Below are positions 1-6,081 of a stretch of DNA of 11,521 bases, piece after piece. The position numbers were made by a program, and so were the translations under genes. Source of the DNA: Candidatus Gastranaerophilales bacterium (GTDB taxonomy: Bacteria > Cyanobacteriota > Vampirovibrionia > Gastranaerophilales > Gastranaerophilaceae); assembly GCA_900548405.1 (NCBI GenBank), contig UNSJ01000054.1:1-11521 (forward strand), in the 5' to 3' direction. Within the stretch, counting starts at the first letter, position 1, and each line of letters opens with the position of its first letter. The notes under the pieces are model-generated. The model did no database searches. It saw only the letters and a program-made list of their open reading frames with translations, and was not told where the DNA came from.

Positions 1-2
1 AC

Positions 3-59
3 CGTTTAAGCTCCAACCTTAAGGGATTTACTCTCGCCGAAGGTGCTACGCACGTAGCC
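3..59 (+). other. Probable in-frame N-terminal extension of the pilin-like gene, 5' end outside window
   Basis: Reading the pilin frame backwards from 60 gives 19 open codons, ending in a GFTLAEGATHVA peptide just before the ATG. There is no stop and no start codon in this stretch. The peptide contains a second copy of the FTLAE motif, with glycine in the -1 position that prepilin peptidase prefers. Because the ATG at 60 lacks an RBS, I think translation more likely enters from upstream. The alternative is that this is a non-coding relic of a duplicated pilin 5' end. Confidence 0.55.
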
Positions 60-102
60 ATGTTGAAAAGTCTAAGAAAGTATGCGTTTACTCTCGCCGA
101 AG
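27..102 (+). repeat. Exact 16-bp direct repeat, 60 bp apart, coding FTLAE twice
   Basis: TTTACTCTCGCCGAAG occurs at 27-42 and again at 87-102. The spacing is exactly 60 bp, so both copies are in the same reading frame (20 codons apart). Codon choice is identical, including CTC and GCC, which look rare in this AT-rich sequence. That points to DNA duplication or conversion rather than convergent protein sequence. Between them, 45-49 and 54-58 form a 5-bp hairpin (GCTAC, loop GCAC, GTAGC) ending just before the ATG. Confidence 0.8.
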
Positions 103-830
103 TTTTGGTCACACTCGGTATTATTGGTTTTGTTGCGGCTATGACGATACCTTCAATGATTAATAAAACCCATAACAAAGAGCTTCATGCCCAGTATAAA
201 AAGATTTATGCTGAATTAAACCAGATTTCTCAATTGTTTATGAAGGATAACGGGCTTTCTGCGACTGATTTTTGCCAAACATACGGTACACCAGATTTTG
301 TAAAGACACAGCTGCCCAAATATTTTAAAGGAGTTACTTTAATTGATGATACTTCTCACGGTTCAACAGATGATGAAGGTAATAAAAAATCAAATGCTTA
401 CCCAATGTATACGCTTAATGGAACAAAAATAACCTTAGGAACTTGTGACGATTTAGGATTTCGAACTGAGTCTGGAGGAAGAGTTTTTTCTTTTGTAGGT
501 GATGCTATTAAAGATGGACAACAGGGACCTGTTGTGTGTGTGGATATAAACGGACAAAAAAGACCTAACAAATGGGGATATGATATTTTCATATTCAGGT
601 TTACGCGTAACGGTTATGTTCTTCCGATGGGGCAGGAGTATAATGGAGCAGAAGAAAATTACGGATATTCGGGAGATAGAGCATCAGATAATTTTTTTAT
701 AAAAAATCAATGTAAGTATACAAGCAATGTTTATAATCAGGTGTCTTGTTCATACTATGCTCTTGCAGATAAGCACCCGACAATTGAGGGTAAGAATTAC
801 TGGCAGGATTTTTTAGGAACATCTAAATAG
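60..830 (+). CDS. Type IV pilin-like / pseudopilin protein (prepilin N-terminal methylation motif)
   Basis: Predicted pilin-like or pseudopilin subunit, inserted in the inner membrane and probably processed by a prepilin peptidase. Residues 9-22 read AFTLAEVLVTLGII. This fits the class III signal: a cut between A and F, glutamate at mature position 5, then a hydrophobic helix ending near AAMTIP. A basic leader (KSLRK) precedes it. The rest, to residue 256, is a hydrophilic globular domain with several cysteines (for example FCQTYG, GTCDD, VVCVD, NQCKY, VSCSY) that could form disulfides. I do not recognise the domain further. The ATG at 60 has no Shine-Dalgarno sequence, and the frame stays open upstream to the window edge with no other ATG, GTG or TTG. 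The real start may therefore lie before base 1. Family assignment is confident; the role (pilus, secretion or surface protein) is inferred. Confidence 0.85.
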   Translation: MLKSLRKYAFTLAEVLVTLGIIGFVAAMTIPSMINKTHNKELHAQYKKIYAELNQISQLFMKDNGLSATDFCQTYGTPDFVKTQLPKYFKGVTLIDDTSHGSTDDEGNKKSNAYPMYTLNGTKITLGTCDDLGFRTESGGRVFSFVGDAIKDGQQGPVVCVDINGQKRPNKWGYDIFIFRFTRNGYVLPMGQEYNGAEENYGYSGDRASDNFFIKNQCKYTSNVYNQVSCSYYALADKHPTIEGKNYWQDFLGTSK

Positions 831-856
831 CCTTATGGAGTAATTATATTTTTCAT

Positions 857-903
857 ATTCTCCTATATACTTCATTTGTAGAAATTATATAGGAGAATTT
901 TTT
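857..903 (+). promoter_or_regulatory. 13-bp perfect hairpin plus T6 that buries the next gene's RBS; possible terminator/attenuator
   Basis: ATTCTCCTATATA (857-869) and TATATAGGAGAAT (886-898) are perfect reverse complements with a 16-base loop. The right arm contains AGGAG, the only good ribosome binding site for the ATG at 904. Six T (898-903) directly follow. On a transcript reading through from the pilin gene, this could act as a weak intrinsic terminator and would hide the RBS. A promoter inside the loop would free it. The structure is seen; its regulatory role is inferred. Confidence 0.6.
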
Positions 904-1200
904 ATGTCTAAACATTTAATCAAATCTATCGGCAAAATTATTGAAGACAGCGGTTCTGATAAAATTACTATTTTTACGGGACATTTAAAAATAGACGGTA
1001 ACGTATTTCAGCCTGAAGGCAGATGCGAAGAATGCCATGATGATTTTATTACATTAGAAAATGCACTTGTTTGCAGACTTAATGATTACTGCACTTGTGA
1101 TGAAGATGATTGTGAATGCAATGATTATGTTTGTTTCAGATATGATTGGCTGAATATAGCAATTGATGATATCGTAGCATTCAGCATTGTTAAAGAATAA
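904..1200 (+). CDS. Small acidic cysteine-rich protein, unknown function
   Basis: 98-residue protein that I do not recognise. No signal peptide or membrane segment is visible, so it is probably cytoplasmic. It has eight cysteines: C41 and C44 (CEEC), C57, C63 and C65 (CTC), C70 and C72 (CEC), and C77. They lie in a stretch full of aspartate and glutamate (DEDDCECND). The pattern suggests metal binding or a zinc-ribbon-like fold, but no known motif is matched. The flanks (residues 1-38 and 78-98) look like beta-strands, with an ending of IDDIVAFSIVKE. The start is supported by AGGAG (891-895), eight bases before the ATG. The gene follows the pilin-like gene by 73 bp on the same strand, and the hairpin across that gap may uncouple the two. 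A strong terminator follows the stop. Confidence 0.75.
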   Translation: MSKHLIKSIGKIIEDSGSDKITIFTGHLKIDGNVFQPEGRCEECHDDFITLENALVCRLNDYCTCDEDDCECNDYVCFRYDWLNIAIDDIVAFSIVKE

Positions 1201-1203
1201 CAA

Positions 1204-1231
1204 AAAAAGAGCCGTTATATCGGCTCTTTTT
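1204..1231. terminator. Bidirectional intrinsic terminator between convergent genes
   Basis: GAGCCG (1209-1214), loop TTATAT, and CGGCTC (1221-1226) form a GC-rich stem. It is flanked by A7 on the left and T5 on the right, so the stem extends to 11 bp and gives a U-tract in both directions. It ends the cysteine-rich gene on the plus strand and the HD-GYP-like gene (stop at 1242) on the minus strand. Confidence 0.9.
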
Positions 1232-1241
1232 ATATTTTAAT

Positions 1242-2498
1242 TTATTTAATAACTTTAGAAATTGCTTCTATTACCACAGGATCCCATTTTGAGCCGGCTT
1301 CAGATTGCATAATCTCAAAAGCTTTTTCGACAGGCATGGCTTTCCTGTACGGTCTGTCAGATGTCATCGCAGAATATGCATCAGCAGCTGCAATAATTCT
1401 TGAGCCGAAAGGAATAGACTGTCCTTTTAAGCCTTCAGGAGTTCCTGAACCGTCATATCTTTCTTTTTGGTAAGTTATGTATGGTACAACTTCTGACAGG
1501 AAGTTAATGTTCATTAATAAATGTACGCCTACATTTGAATGGTTTTGAATTTTTTTGAAGTCTTCATCGGAAAGCTTGCCGTTTTCTGCAAAAATCTTTT
1601 CAGGTAATGCAATTTTGCCGATGTTTTGTAAAAGTCCTGCGTAATATATTAAATCCGTGGTTTTTTCGTTCAACCCAAGTTCTCTGCAAATTTTTCTTGC
1701 TATATTTGCTGTATTTTTGGAATGTGAAACTGTGTATTGACCTTTTGTATCAACAGCATTTGCAAGATGTTCGACAAAGCTTTGCTGATAATCGCATAAA
1801 TCACCGATTAAAGCCGTCAGTTCTGCTCTTATATGCTGCAAATCACTTGTTTGCGAATATTCATCTTCGATAAGTTTATTAGTATCATCAATGGTTTGCT
1901 GCAAGGTCATTGATGTTGCAAATAAAATTGCAATACTTTCAACCAATTCCAAATATTCTTCATTTACAGCTTTATCTGAATTGTTTTCAAGAACTATTAC
2001 CCCTGAAGATTTAATATTACAGTGCATTGGAACTGCAATTACATCTTCTAAAACAGTTTCTCTTGAAATGAAAGCTTTCCCGACAGTGGAAGATGCATCA
2101 ACTTTATAATTGGGGGCAGCTTTGGAAGTTGTTCCTGCTAATTCAAGTGTGTTATCTTTTTCAAGATAAATATGGCATGCTTCTATATCAAGCATCTGTT
2201 TGATAGATTCAGTTATAGAAGTAAATATTGCCTGTTTCTCGGTCGAATCAAAACTCAAAACGCAAAGCGTGTTTTGCATTGAATATATTGAAATAAGCTC
2301 TTTAAGCTGGTTAATTAAACCTTCTTTTTTATCCTTAACATTAGCGCCTATTTTTTTTGCGAGTTCTTCCGAAATAAGATTTTCGGCAATAAAATCACCT
2401 AAATTAAGTGCAAAAATTTCTTCTATTGGATCCTGATCAATTAAGTAATCTGATTGGGAAAAAAGTGAAACACCATTATTCTTCTCTTCTTTTTTCAT
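1242..2498 (-). CDS. GAF domain plus degenerate HD-GYP domain protein (probable non-catalytic c-di-GMP family regulator)
   Basis: 418 residues, no membrane segment. Order: N-terminal region (1-75), GAF-like domain (about 75-200, with VGKAFISRETV and AVPMHCNIKSSGVIVLEN), a helical linker (200-245), and an HD-GYP domain (about 245-418). The HD-GYP fold is clear from VSHSKNTANIARKI, LSDEDFKKIQNHSNVG, ERYDGSGTPEGLKG, IPFGSRIIAAADAYSAM and SDRPYRKA. Active HD-GYP enzymes hydrolyse cyclic di-GMP using a metal centre. Here the HD pair is Q291-N292 (in LLQNIGK), the later HH pair is Q344-K345, and GYP is GTP (352-354). H259, K295, H320 and D373 remain. I infer loss of phosphodiesterase activity, leaving a sensor or binding role. 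The ATG has AAGGA eight bases upstream. A tandem operator-like repeat lies about 80-120 bp upstream. Confidence 0.88.
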   Translation of the reverse strand: MKKEEKNNGVSLFSQSDYLIDQDPIEEIFALNLGDFIAENLISEELAKKIGANVKDKKEGLINQLKELISIYSMQNTLCVLSFDSTEKQAIFTSITESIKQMLDIEACHIYLEKDNTLELAGTTSKAAPNYKVDASSTVGKAFISRETVLEDVIAVPMHCNIKSSGVIVLENNSDKAVNEEYLELVESIAILFATSMTLQQTIDDTNKLIEDEYSQTSDLQHIRAELTALIGDLCDYQQSFVEHLANAVDTKGQYTVSHSKNTANIARKICRELGLNEKTTDLIYYAGLLQNIGKIALPEKIFAENGKLSDEDFKKIQNHSNVGVHLLMNINFLSEVVPYITYQKERYDGSGTPEGLKGQSIPFGSRIIAAADAYSAMTSDRPYRKAMPVEKAFEIMQSEAGSKWDPVVIEAISKVIK

Positions 2499-2572
2499 TA
2501 AAATTTTCCTTACTTACATACATGCCTTCCTTTATACTTACGGCACAATGTAGAAAAAACTTTAATGATTTT

Positions 2573-2617
2573 TACAAAAGTTCATACTTTAGTATGGGAA
2601 AGTTCAAACTTTTGTAT
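2573..2617 (-). promoter_or_regulatory. Tandem operator-like direct repeat, 22-bp period, upstream of the HD-GYP-like gene
   Basis: AAAGTTCATACTTTAGTAT (2577-2595) and AAAGTTCAAACTTTTGTAT (2599-2617) match at 17 of 19 positions and are offset by 22 bp, two helical turns. Each holds its own dyad (AAAGT...ACTTT), and the outer TACAAAAGTT (2573-2582) pairs with AACTTTTGTA (2607-2616). A possible minus-strand -10, TATAAA (2536-2531), lies downstream with a poor -35. The repeat would then sit near -73, a position typical of activators. The repeat is seen; the regulator is unknown. Confidence 0.5.
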
Positions 2618-2640
2618 AAAAAATAAAGAAAATTATATGA

Positions 2641-3099
2641 TTAATACCCGATAGCCCAATTAAAAGATGCTGTTTTTTCAGGTTTTGCAGCAGCAGGAAC
2701 TGCTGTGCTTACAGCCTGAACTTCTATAACTTTAGCTGCTTTTTGAAGCATATTATACTGCATCATTTTGCTATCGACATTATTGAATGATTTTAGTCTG
2801 TCTAAATGATTTTGGAGCTCTGCATTTTCATCATTCAGAGTTGTAATCTGGCGGCTTAGTTTGTTAAGGCTTAATTCGTTAGACATAGCAAAATAATAGC
2901 TGATAAATGCGAACACTATTGCTATTCCTAATAAACCGCATAAAGTTTTGTTTACTTTTCTGATTGCCATAGCTTTTTGTGAAATCTCCTTATGGAAATA
3001 ACCTTCAATAACCTGATTTTCTTCTTTTATAGGATTGTTTACGTATGATTGATTATCTTGCTGTGAATAATAATTTGTTCTTACTCTGGCTGTATTCAA
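2641..3099 (-). CDS. FtsL-like cell division protein (single membrane segment plus coiled coil)
   Basis: 152 residues with bitopic FtsL architecture: a cytoplasmic N-terminus (1-52, basic just before the membrane: RKVNK), one membrane helix (about 53-72), then a leucine/asparagine heptad coiled coil (about 75-105, SLNKLSRQITTLNDENAELQ). The tail is rich in alanine and proline. FtsL sequences are poorly conserved, so the call rests on this layout and on the position directly after rsmH, the classic rsmH-ftsL order of the division and cell wall cluster. FtsL normally works with FtsB/DivIC at the septum; such a protein is encoded at 7037-7441. The chosen start is TTG at 3099, with a GGGGTAGAG purine run just upstream. 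A later ATG (residue 44, at 2970) has AAGGAG but 15 bases away, too far. No ftsI or mur gene follows. Confidence 0.65.
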   Translation of the reverse strand: MNTARVRTNYYSQQDNQSYVNNPIKEENQVIEGYFHKEISQKAMAIRKVNKTLCGLLGIAIVFAFISYYFAMSNELSLNKLSRQITTLNDENAELQNHLDRLKSFNNVDSKMMQYNMLQKAAKVIEVQAVSTAVPAAAKPEKTASFNWAIGY

Positions 3100-3131
3100 C
3101 TTCTCTACCCCAACTACTGTTTTTTAATCAG

Positions 3132-4070
3132 CTAACTATGTCTTATACATCTGGCAATTCTTAACTTTGCGCTTCTTGAAGGCGGATTTTCCGTTACTTC
3201 CTTTTCACCTGCCTCAATCGGTTTTTTGTTTACCAGTTCCAATATCGGAGGCGGACATTTGCAAATCATTTGATTTCTGTCGCAGTGACACCTCTGTGAA
3301 TGATATTTGAATAAGTGTTTCACTAATCTATCCTCCAGGGAGTGAAAACTTATTACACTTATTATAGCACCAAAGTCAAGCAAATCCAACACATCGTTTA
3401 GAGTATTTTTTACATTTGTTAACTCTTGATTTACTTCTATTCTTATTGCCTGAAAAACCCTTGTAGCAGGGTGAATTGAAGATTTTATGCGGGGTGTGCA
3501 ATTAATTATTAAATCGGCTAATTCGGTAGTTGTTTCAAGCTTTTTGAGCTTTCTTTGTTCAACAATTTTTTTTGCAATTCTTTTTGAAAATCTTTCTTCA
3601 CCGTACTCGGAAAATATCCTGATTAAATCGTCTTCAGAATAACTGTTTACAACGTCATAGGCTGAAAATTCAGCATCCTGATTAAACCTCATATCAAGGG
3701 GCGCTTCTTTGGAAAATGAAAAACCTCGTTCGCCTTTATGGAATTGGTGATATGAAGCTCCAAGGTCAAAAAGCACGCCGCCGGTGATTTTTTCAATTCC
3801 CAGGTCATGTAACACTTTTTTAATATTTGTATAAGAATTTTTAACAATTGTAATGTTTTTGTAATCTTTCAAACGTTCTGAGGCTGCTTTTATCGCATCA
3901 TCGTCGACATCAAAAGCTATTAAACGCCCGTCAGGCTGTATTCTTTTTAAGATTAAACCTGAATGACCGCCTCCTCCTAAGGTGCAGTCAACATAAATTT
4001 TACCGTTTGTGCATTCCAGCGCATCAACAGCTTCATTTTTCATCACCGTATAATGTTTAAATTCTTCCAT
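3132..4070 (-). CDS. rsmH: 16S rRNA (cytosine(1402)-N(4))-methyltransferase RsmH
   Basis: SAM-dependent methyltransferase (old name MraW) that adds the N4 methyl group to C1402 in the ribosomal decoding centre. 312 residues, the usual family length. Visible landmarks: HYTVMKNE at the N-terminus; the SAM-binding loop DCTLGGGGHS (28-37); the acidic residue in AFDVDDDA (52-59); FDLGASYHQF (101-110, in place of the common DLGVSSPQ); PLDMRFN (124-130); EYGEERFSKRIA (155-166); ATRVFQAIRIEVNQEL (202-217); and SFHSLEDRLVK (241-251). A cysteine pair cluster lies at 261-272 (CHC...CKC). The stop is 32 bp before the FtsL-like gene, so they are probably cotranscribed. No Shine-Dalgarno precedes the ATG; a TACAAT box lies six bases upstream. 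Confidence 0.97.
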   Translation of the reverse strand: MEEFKHYTVMKNEAVDALECTNGKIYVDCTLGGGGHSGLILKRIQPDGRLIAFDVDDDAIKAASERLKDYKNITIVKNSYTNIKKVLHDLGIEKITGGVLFDLGASYHQFHKGERGFSFSKEAPLDMRFNQDAEFSAYDVVNSYSEDDLIRIFSEYGEERFSKRIAKKIVEQRKLKKLETTTELADLIINCTPRIKSSIHPATRVFQAIRIEVNQELTNVKNTLNDVLDLLDFGAIISVISFHSLEDRLVKHLFKYHSQRCHCDRNQMICKCPPPILELVNKKPIEAGEKEVTENPPSRSAKLRIARCIRHS

Positions 4071-4076
4071 AAAGCA

Positions 4077-4082
4077 ATTGTA
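4077..4082 (-). promoter_or_regulatory. Possible -10 box for a leaderless rsmH transcript
   Basis: On the minus strand TACAAT ends six bases before the rsmH ATG (TACAAT-TGCTTT-ATG). Transcription would start at about the A of the ATG, giving a leaderless mRNA. This would explain the missing Shine-Dalgarno. No convincing -35 is present 16-18 bp further upstream, so this is tentative. Confidence 0.3.
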
Positions 4083-4105
4083 GCACGAAAAAGCATATTT
4101 AAGAT

Positions 4106-4309
4106 TTATTCAGCAATTTGATTAAGTCCGTAGTGATCATAAGTGCTTATAAAGTGTTCATAAGCCATTTTTTTGACGTTGCATTCACTGTCCGCAATGT
4201 TAATCATCATGCCGCTTTGCTCAAGTACTCTTGGAAATACTGCATTAAATAATACAATTAAAAAGATATACTTCTTAATTTCATTAGCATGTATATTTAT
4301 TTCGACCAT
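4106..4309 (-). CDS. Small hypothetical protein upstream of rsmH
   Basis: 67 codons from the ATG at 4309; an in-frame TTG at 4315 would add two residues. Not recognised. Residues about 15-25 (YIFLIVLFNAV) are hydrophobic, but short for a membrane helix. The remainder is soluble-looking, with single cysteine, methionine and acidic residues, and ends GLNQIAE. It is too short and unlike MraZ, which often precedes rsmH. GGAG lies 11 bases before the ATG. It shares the strand with rsmH, whose ATG is 35 bp downstream of this stop, so it may be its operon partner. The opposite-strand ORF here has no RBS context that I find better. The gene could also be spurious. Confidence 0.45.
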   Translation of the reverse strand: MVEINIHANEIKKYIFLIVLFNAVFPRVLEQSGMMINIADSECNVKKMAYEHFISTYDHYGLNQIAE

Positions 4310-4322
4310 AAGCAAAAAAACT

Positions 4323-4367
4323 CCGTTACCCCAATTTTTAACAATACATATATATATGTATTAACGG
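4323..4367 (-). repeat. Nested inverted repeats in the leader of the small ORF
   Basis: A 20-bp perfect AT palindrome (4343-4362, centred on TATATATA) is enclosed by CCGTTA (4323-4328) and TAACGG (4362-4367), which are reverse complements. In the minus-strand transcript the outer stem would pair part of the GGAG that serves the ATG at 4309. A simple AT palindrome arises easily in such DNA, but the outer GC-containing stem is less trivial. Confidence 0.4.
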
Positions 4368-4426
4368 CATAATTTGAATTTTCTTTAGGAATATTTTGGA
4401 TATGTAAATATATATTAAAAAATAAA

Positions 4427-4457
4427 AACAAGTCCGATTATCAAAAACGGACTTGTT
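4427..4457 (-). terminator. Intrinsic terminator of gltX
   Basis: Read on the minus strand, AACAAGTCCG (4457-4448), an 11-base loop, then CGGACTTGTT (4436-4427) form a perfect 10-bp stem, followed by a T-rich run (TTTATTTTTT). It lies 22 bp after the gltX stop and separates gltX from the small ORF and rsmH. Confidence 0.9.
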
Positions 4458-4478
4458 AATTCTGAGCTTATAAAAATC

Positions 4479-5951
4479 TTAAACAGTTTGTTTAATTGCG
4501 GTATTAACGCGTTTAAGAACTTTATCTTTACCTAAAATTGCAAGGATTGCAGTCATATCAGCTCCGCGTGTTCTTCCTGTAACAGCAGCTCTTATTGCCC
4601 ACATCGTAACTTTAGGTTTAATACCTTGTTCTTTAAAGTATCCTCTGAAAGCTTCAAGTTTTTCGTGAAGATTTTCTTCCTCAAATTCCCAATTTTCAGC
4701 TTGCTTTGCAAATTCTTTCAAAACCTGTTGTGAAACATCTGTATCAAGTACATCAGTTTGAACTTCAGGTTCTATTTCAACTGAATTTCCGAAGAAATAA
4801 GGTACAGCATCAGTAATATCTGAAAGAAGTGTTAAAGGTTCACGTGTAACTTCAACCATTCTTGTATACTGTTCATCAGAAAGTTCTGTTAAATCGTATT
4901 GTGTTAAATACGGTTTTAATCTTTCTTTTAATTCTTCAATCGGAAGCATTTTAATATAATGACTGTTCATCCAGTTTAATTTGTCATATTCAAAGATTGA
5001 ATTTGAAGATGAAATTTCACCGATTCTGAAATCTTGAGCAATCTCATCAACGGTTTTAATCTCCTGACCGTCAGAAGGTGACCATCCGAGAAGTGCTACA
5101 AAGTTAATCAAAGCATCTGTTAAATATCCTTTTTCAACGAATTCTGAAACAGCAGTTGCGCCGTGACGTTTTGAAAGTTTGCTTCTGTCAGGTGCTAAAA
5201 TCATGCCTAAGTGACCGAAGTGCGGAACTTCTGCACCTAAAGCTTCGAAAATCAAAATTTGTTTAAATGTATTTGAAATATGGTCTTCACCTCTGATTAC
5301 GTGAGAAATTTTCATTAACATATCATCAATTACAACTGCAAAGTTATATGTTGGTGAACCGTTTGATTTCATAATTACAAAGTCGCCCAAAAGATCTGTA
5401 TCCATATGTAATTCACCTTTTACAAGGTCGTCAAAAGTTAGCAATGAAGAATTATGGAAAGCTTTTTGGGCTTTTGCAATATTAAATCTGATAGCAGGTT
5501 TTCTACCTTCTGCTCTTAATTTTTCTTTTTCTTCATCTGTTAAATTTTCACATTTTTTAGAATAAACATAAGCTTTTTTATTTTGTGTAGCTTCTTCTTT
5601 TTCTGCTTCCAATTCTTCAGGAGTGCAGAAACATTCGTAAGCAAAGCCTTTGTCTAAAAGTTCCTGAACATATTTAGGATATATATCAAATCTTTCTGAT
5701 TGAGTATAAGGACCGTAGGGACCTCCAACATCGGGACCTTCATCCCAGTTCAGACCTAAAGCTTTCAAGCTGTCAAAGATGTTATCAATATATGCCTGGC
5801 TTGTGCGTTCAGCATCTGTATCTTCAATTCTCAGTACGAATTTACCGTTATTTTTTTTAGCGAACAAATAGTTAAATAAAGCTGTTCTTGCAGTTCCTAC
5901 GTGTAAATTTCCGCTTGGTGACGGAGCTATTCTGACTCTGACTTCTGACAT
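4479..5951 (-). CDS. gltX: Glutamyl-tRNA synthetase GltX
   Basis: Class I aminoacyl-tRNA synthetase that charges tRNA with glutamate in the cytosol, using ATP. At 490 residues it is the usual length. RVRIAPSPSGNLHVGTARTA (5-24) holds the HIGH-type signature as HVGT. The KMSKS-type loop is KLSKR (258-262, followed by HGA). RIEDTD (41-46), VIDDMLMKISHVIRGEDHISN (208-228) and HLGMILAPD (247-255) are also family landmarks. C107, C109 and C134 fall where the zinc-binding cysteines of many bacterial GltX lie. The C-terminal anticodon-binding helices extend to the end (WAIRAAVTGRTRGADM). The ATG has GAAGGAT seven bases upstream. The sequence cannot tell a discriminating enzyme from one that also charges tRNA-Gln. 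Monocistronic by its own promoter and terminator. Confidence 0.98.
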   Translation of the reverse strand: MSEVRVRIAPSPSGNLHVGTARTALFNYLFAKKNNGKFVLRIEDTDAERTSQAYIDNIFDSLKALGLNWDEGPDVGGPYGPYTQSERFDIYPKYVQELLDKGFAYECFCTPEELEAEKEEATQNKKAYVYSKKCENLTDEEKEKLRAEGRKPAIRFNIAKAQKAFHNSSLLTFDDLVKGELHMDTDLLGDFVIMKSNGSPTYNFAVVIDDMLMKISHVIRGEDHISNTFKQILIFEALGAEVPHFGHLGMILAPDRSKLSKRHGATAVSEFVEKGYLTDALINFVALLGWSPSDGQEIKTVDEIAQDFRIGEISSSNSIFEYDKLNWMNSHYIKMLPIEELKERLKPYLTQYDLTELSDEQYTRMVEVTREPLTLLSDITDAVPYFFGNSVEIEPEVQTDVLDTDVSQQVLKEFAKQAENWEFEEENLHEKLEAFRGYFKEQGIKPKVTMWAIRAAVTGRTRGADMTAILAILGKDKVLKRVNTAIKQTV

Positions 5952-5989
5952 TTTTTATCCTTCTTTCTTATTTATAAATCAGCATAAAA

Positions 5990-6018
5990 AGGATATCACG
6001 ATAAGAAACTGATTTCAA
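5990..6018 (-). promoter_or_regulatory. gltX: Sigma-70-type promoter of gltX
   Basis: On the minus strand, TTGAAA (6018-6013), a 17-bp spacer and TATCCT (5995-5990) give a plausible -35/-10 pair. The start site would be near 5983, leaving a leader of about 32 bases that contains the RBS. It lies in a 130-bp divergent gap shared with the gene at 6082. Confidence 0.5.
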
Positions 6019-6047
6019 GTAGATGAAAAATAATGTATATAAACGAT

Positions 6048-6075
6048 TTGACCTGATGCTATAAGGGTATAAAAT
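6048..6075 (+). promoter_or_regulatory. Promoter abutting the start codon of the gene at 6082 (leaderless candidate)
   Basis: TTGACC (6048-6053) and TAAAAT (6070-6075, spacer 16), inside the longer TATAAAAT (6068-6075). Only AGTATT separates the -10 from the ATG, so the start site would fall at or next to the ATG. No Shine-Dalgarno is present. The ten bases GATTTGACCT (6045-6054) recur in the promoter at 9028-9037. Confidence 0.6.
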
Positions 6076-6081
6076 AGTATT

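Noticed and set aside
1607..2436. Several plus-strand ORFs of 70-90 codons within the HD-GYP-like gene
   Set aside because: They lie antisense to a gene with clear GAF and HD-GYP motifs, have no convincing RBS and no recognisable protein features.
2408..2626. Plus-strand ORF of 72 codons across the gap upstream of the HD-GYP-like gene
   Set aside because: It overlaps the N-terminus of a real gene and the operator-like repeat, and its translation is low-complexity with no RBS.
4173..4364. Plus-strand ORF of 63 codons opposite the small ORF
   Set aside because: No RBS and start context worse than the minus-strand ORF, which is in line with rsmH. It runs into the AT palindrome.
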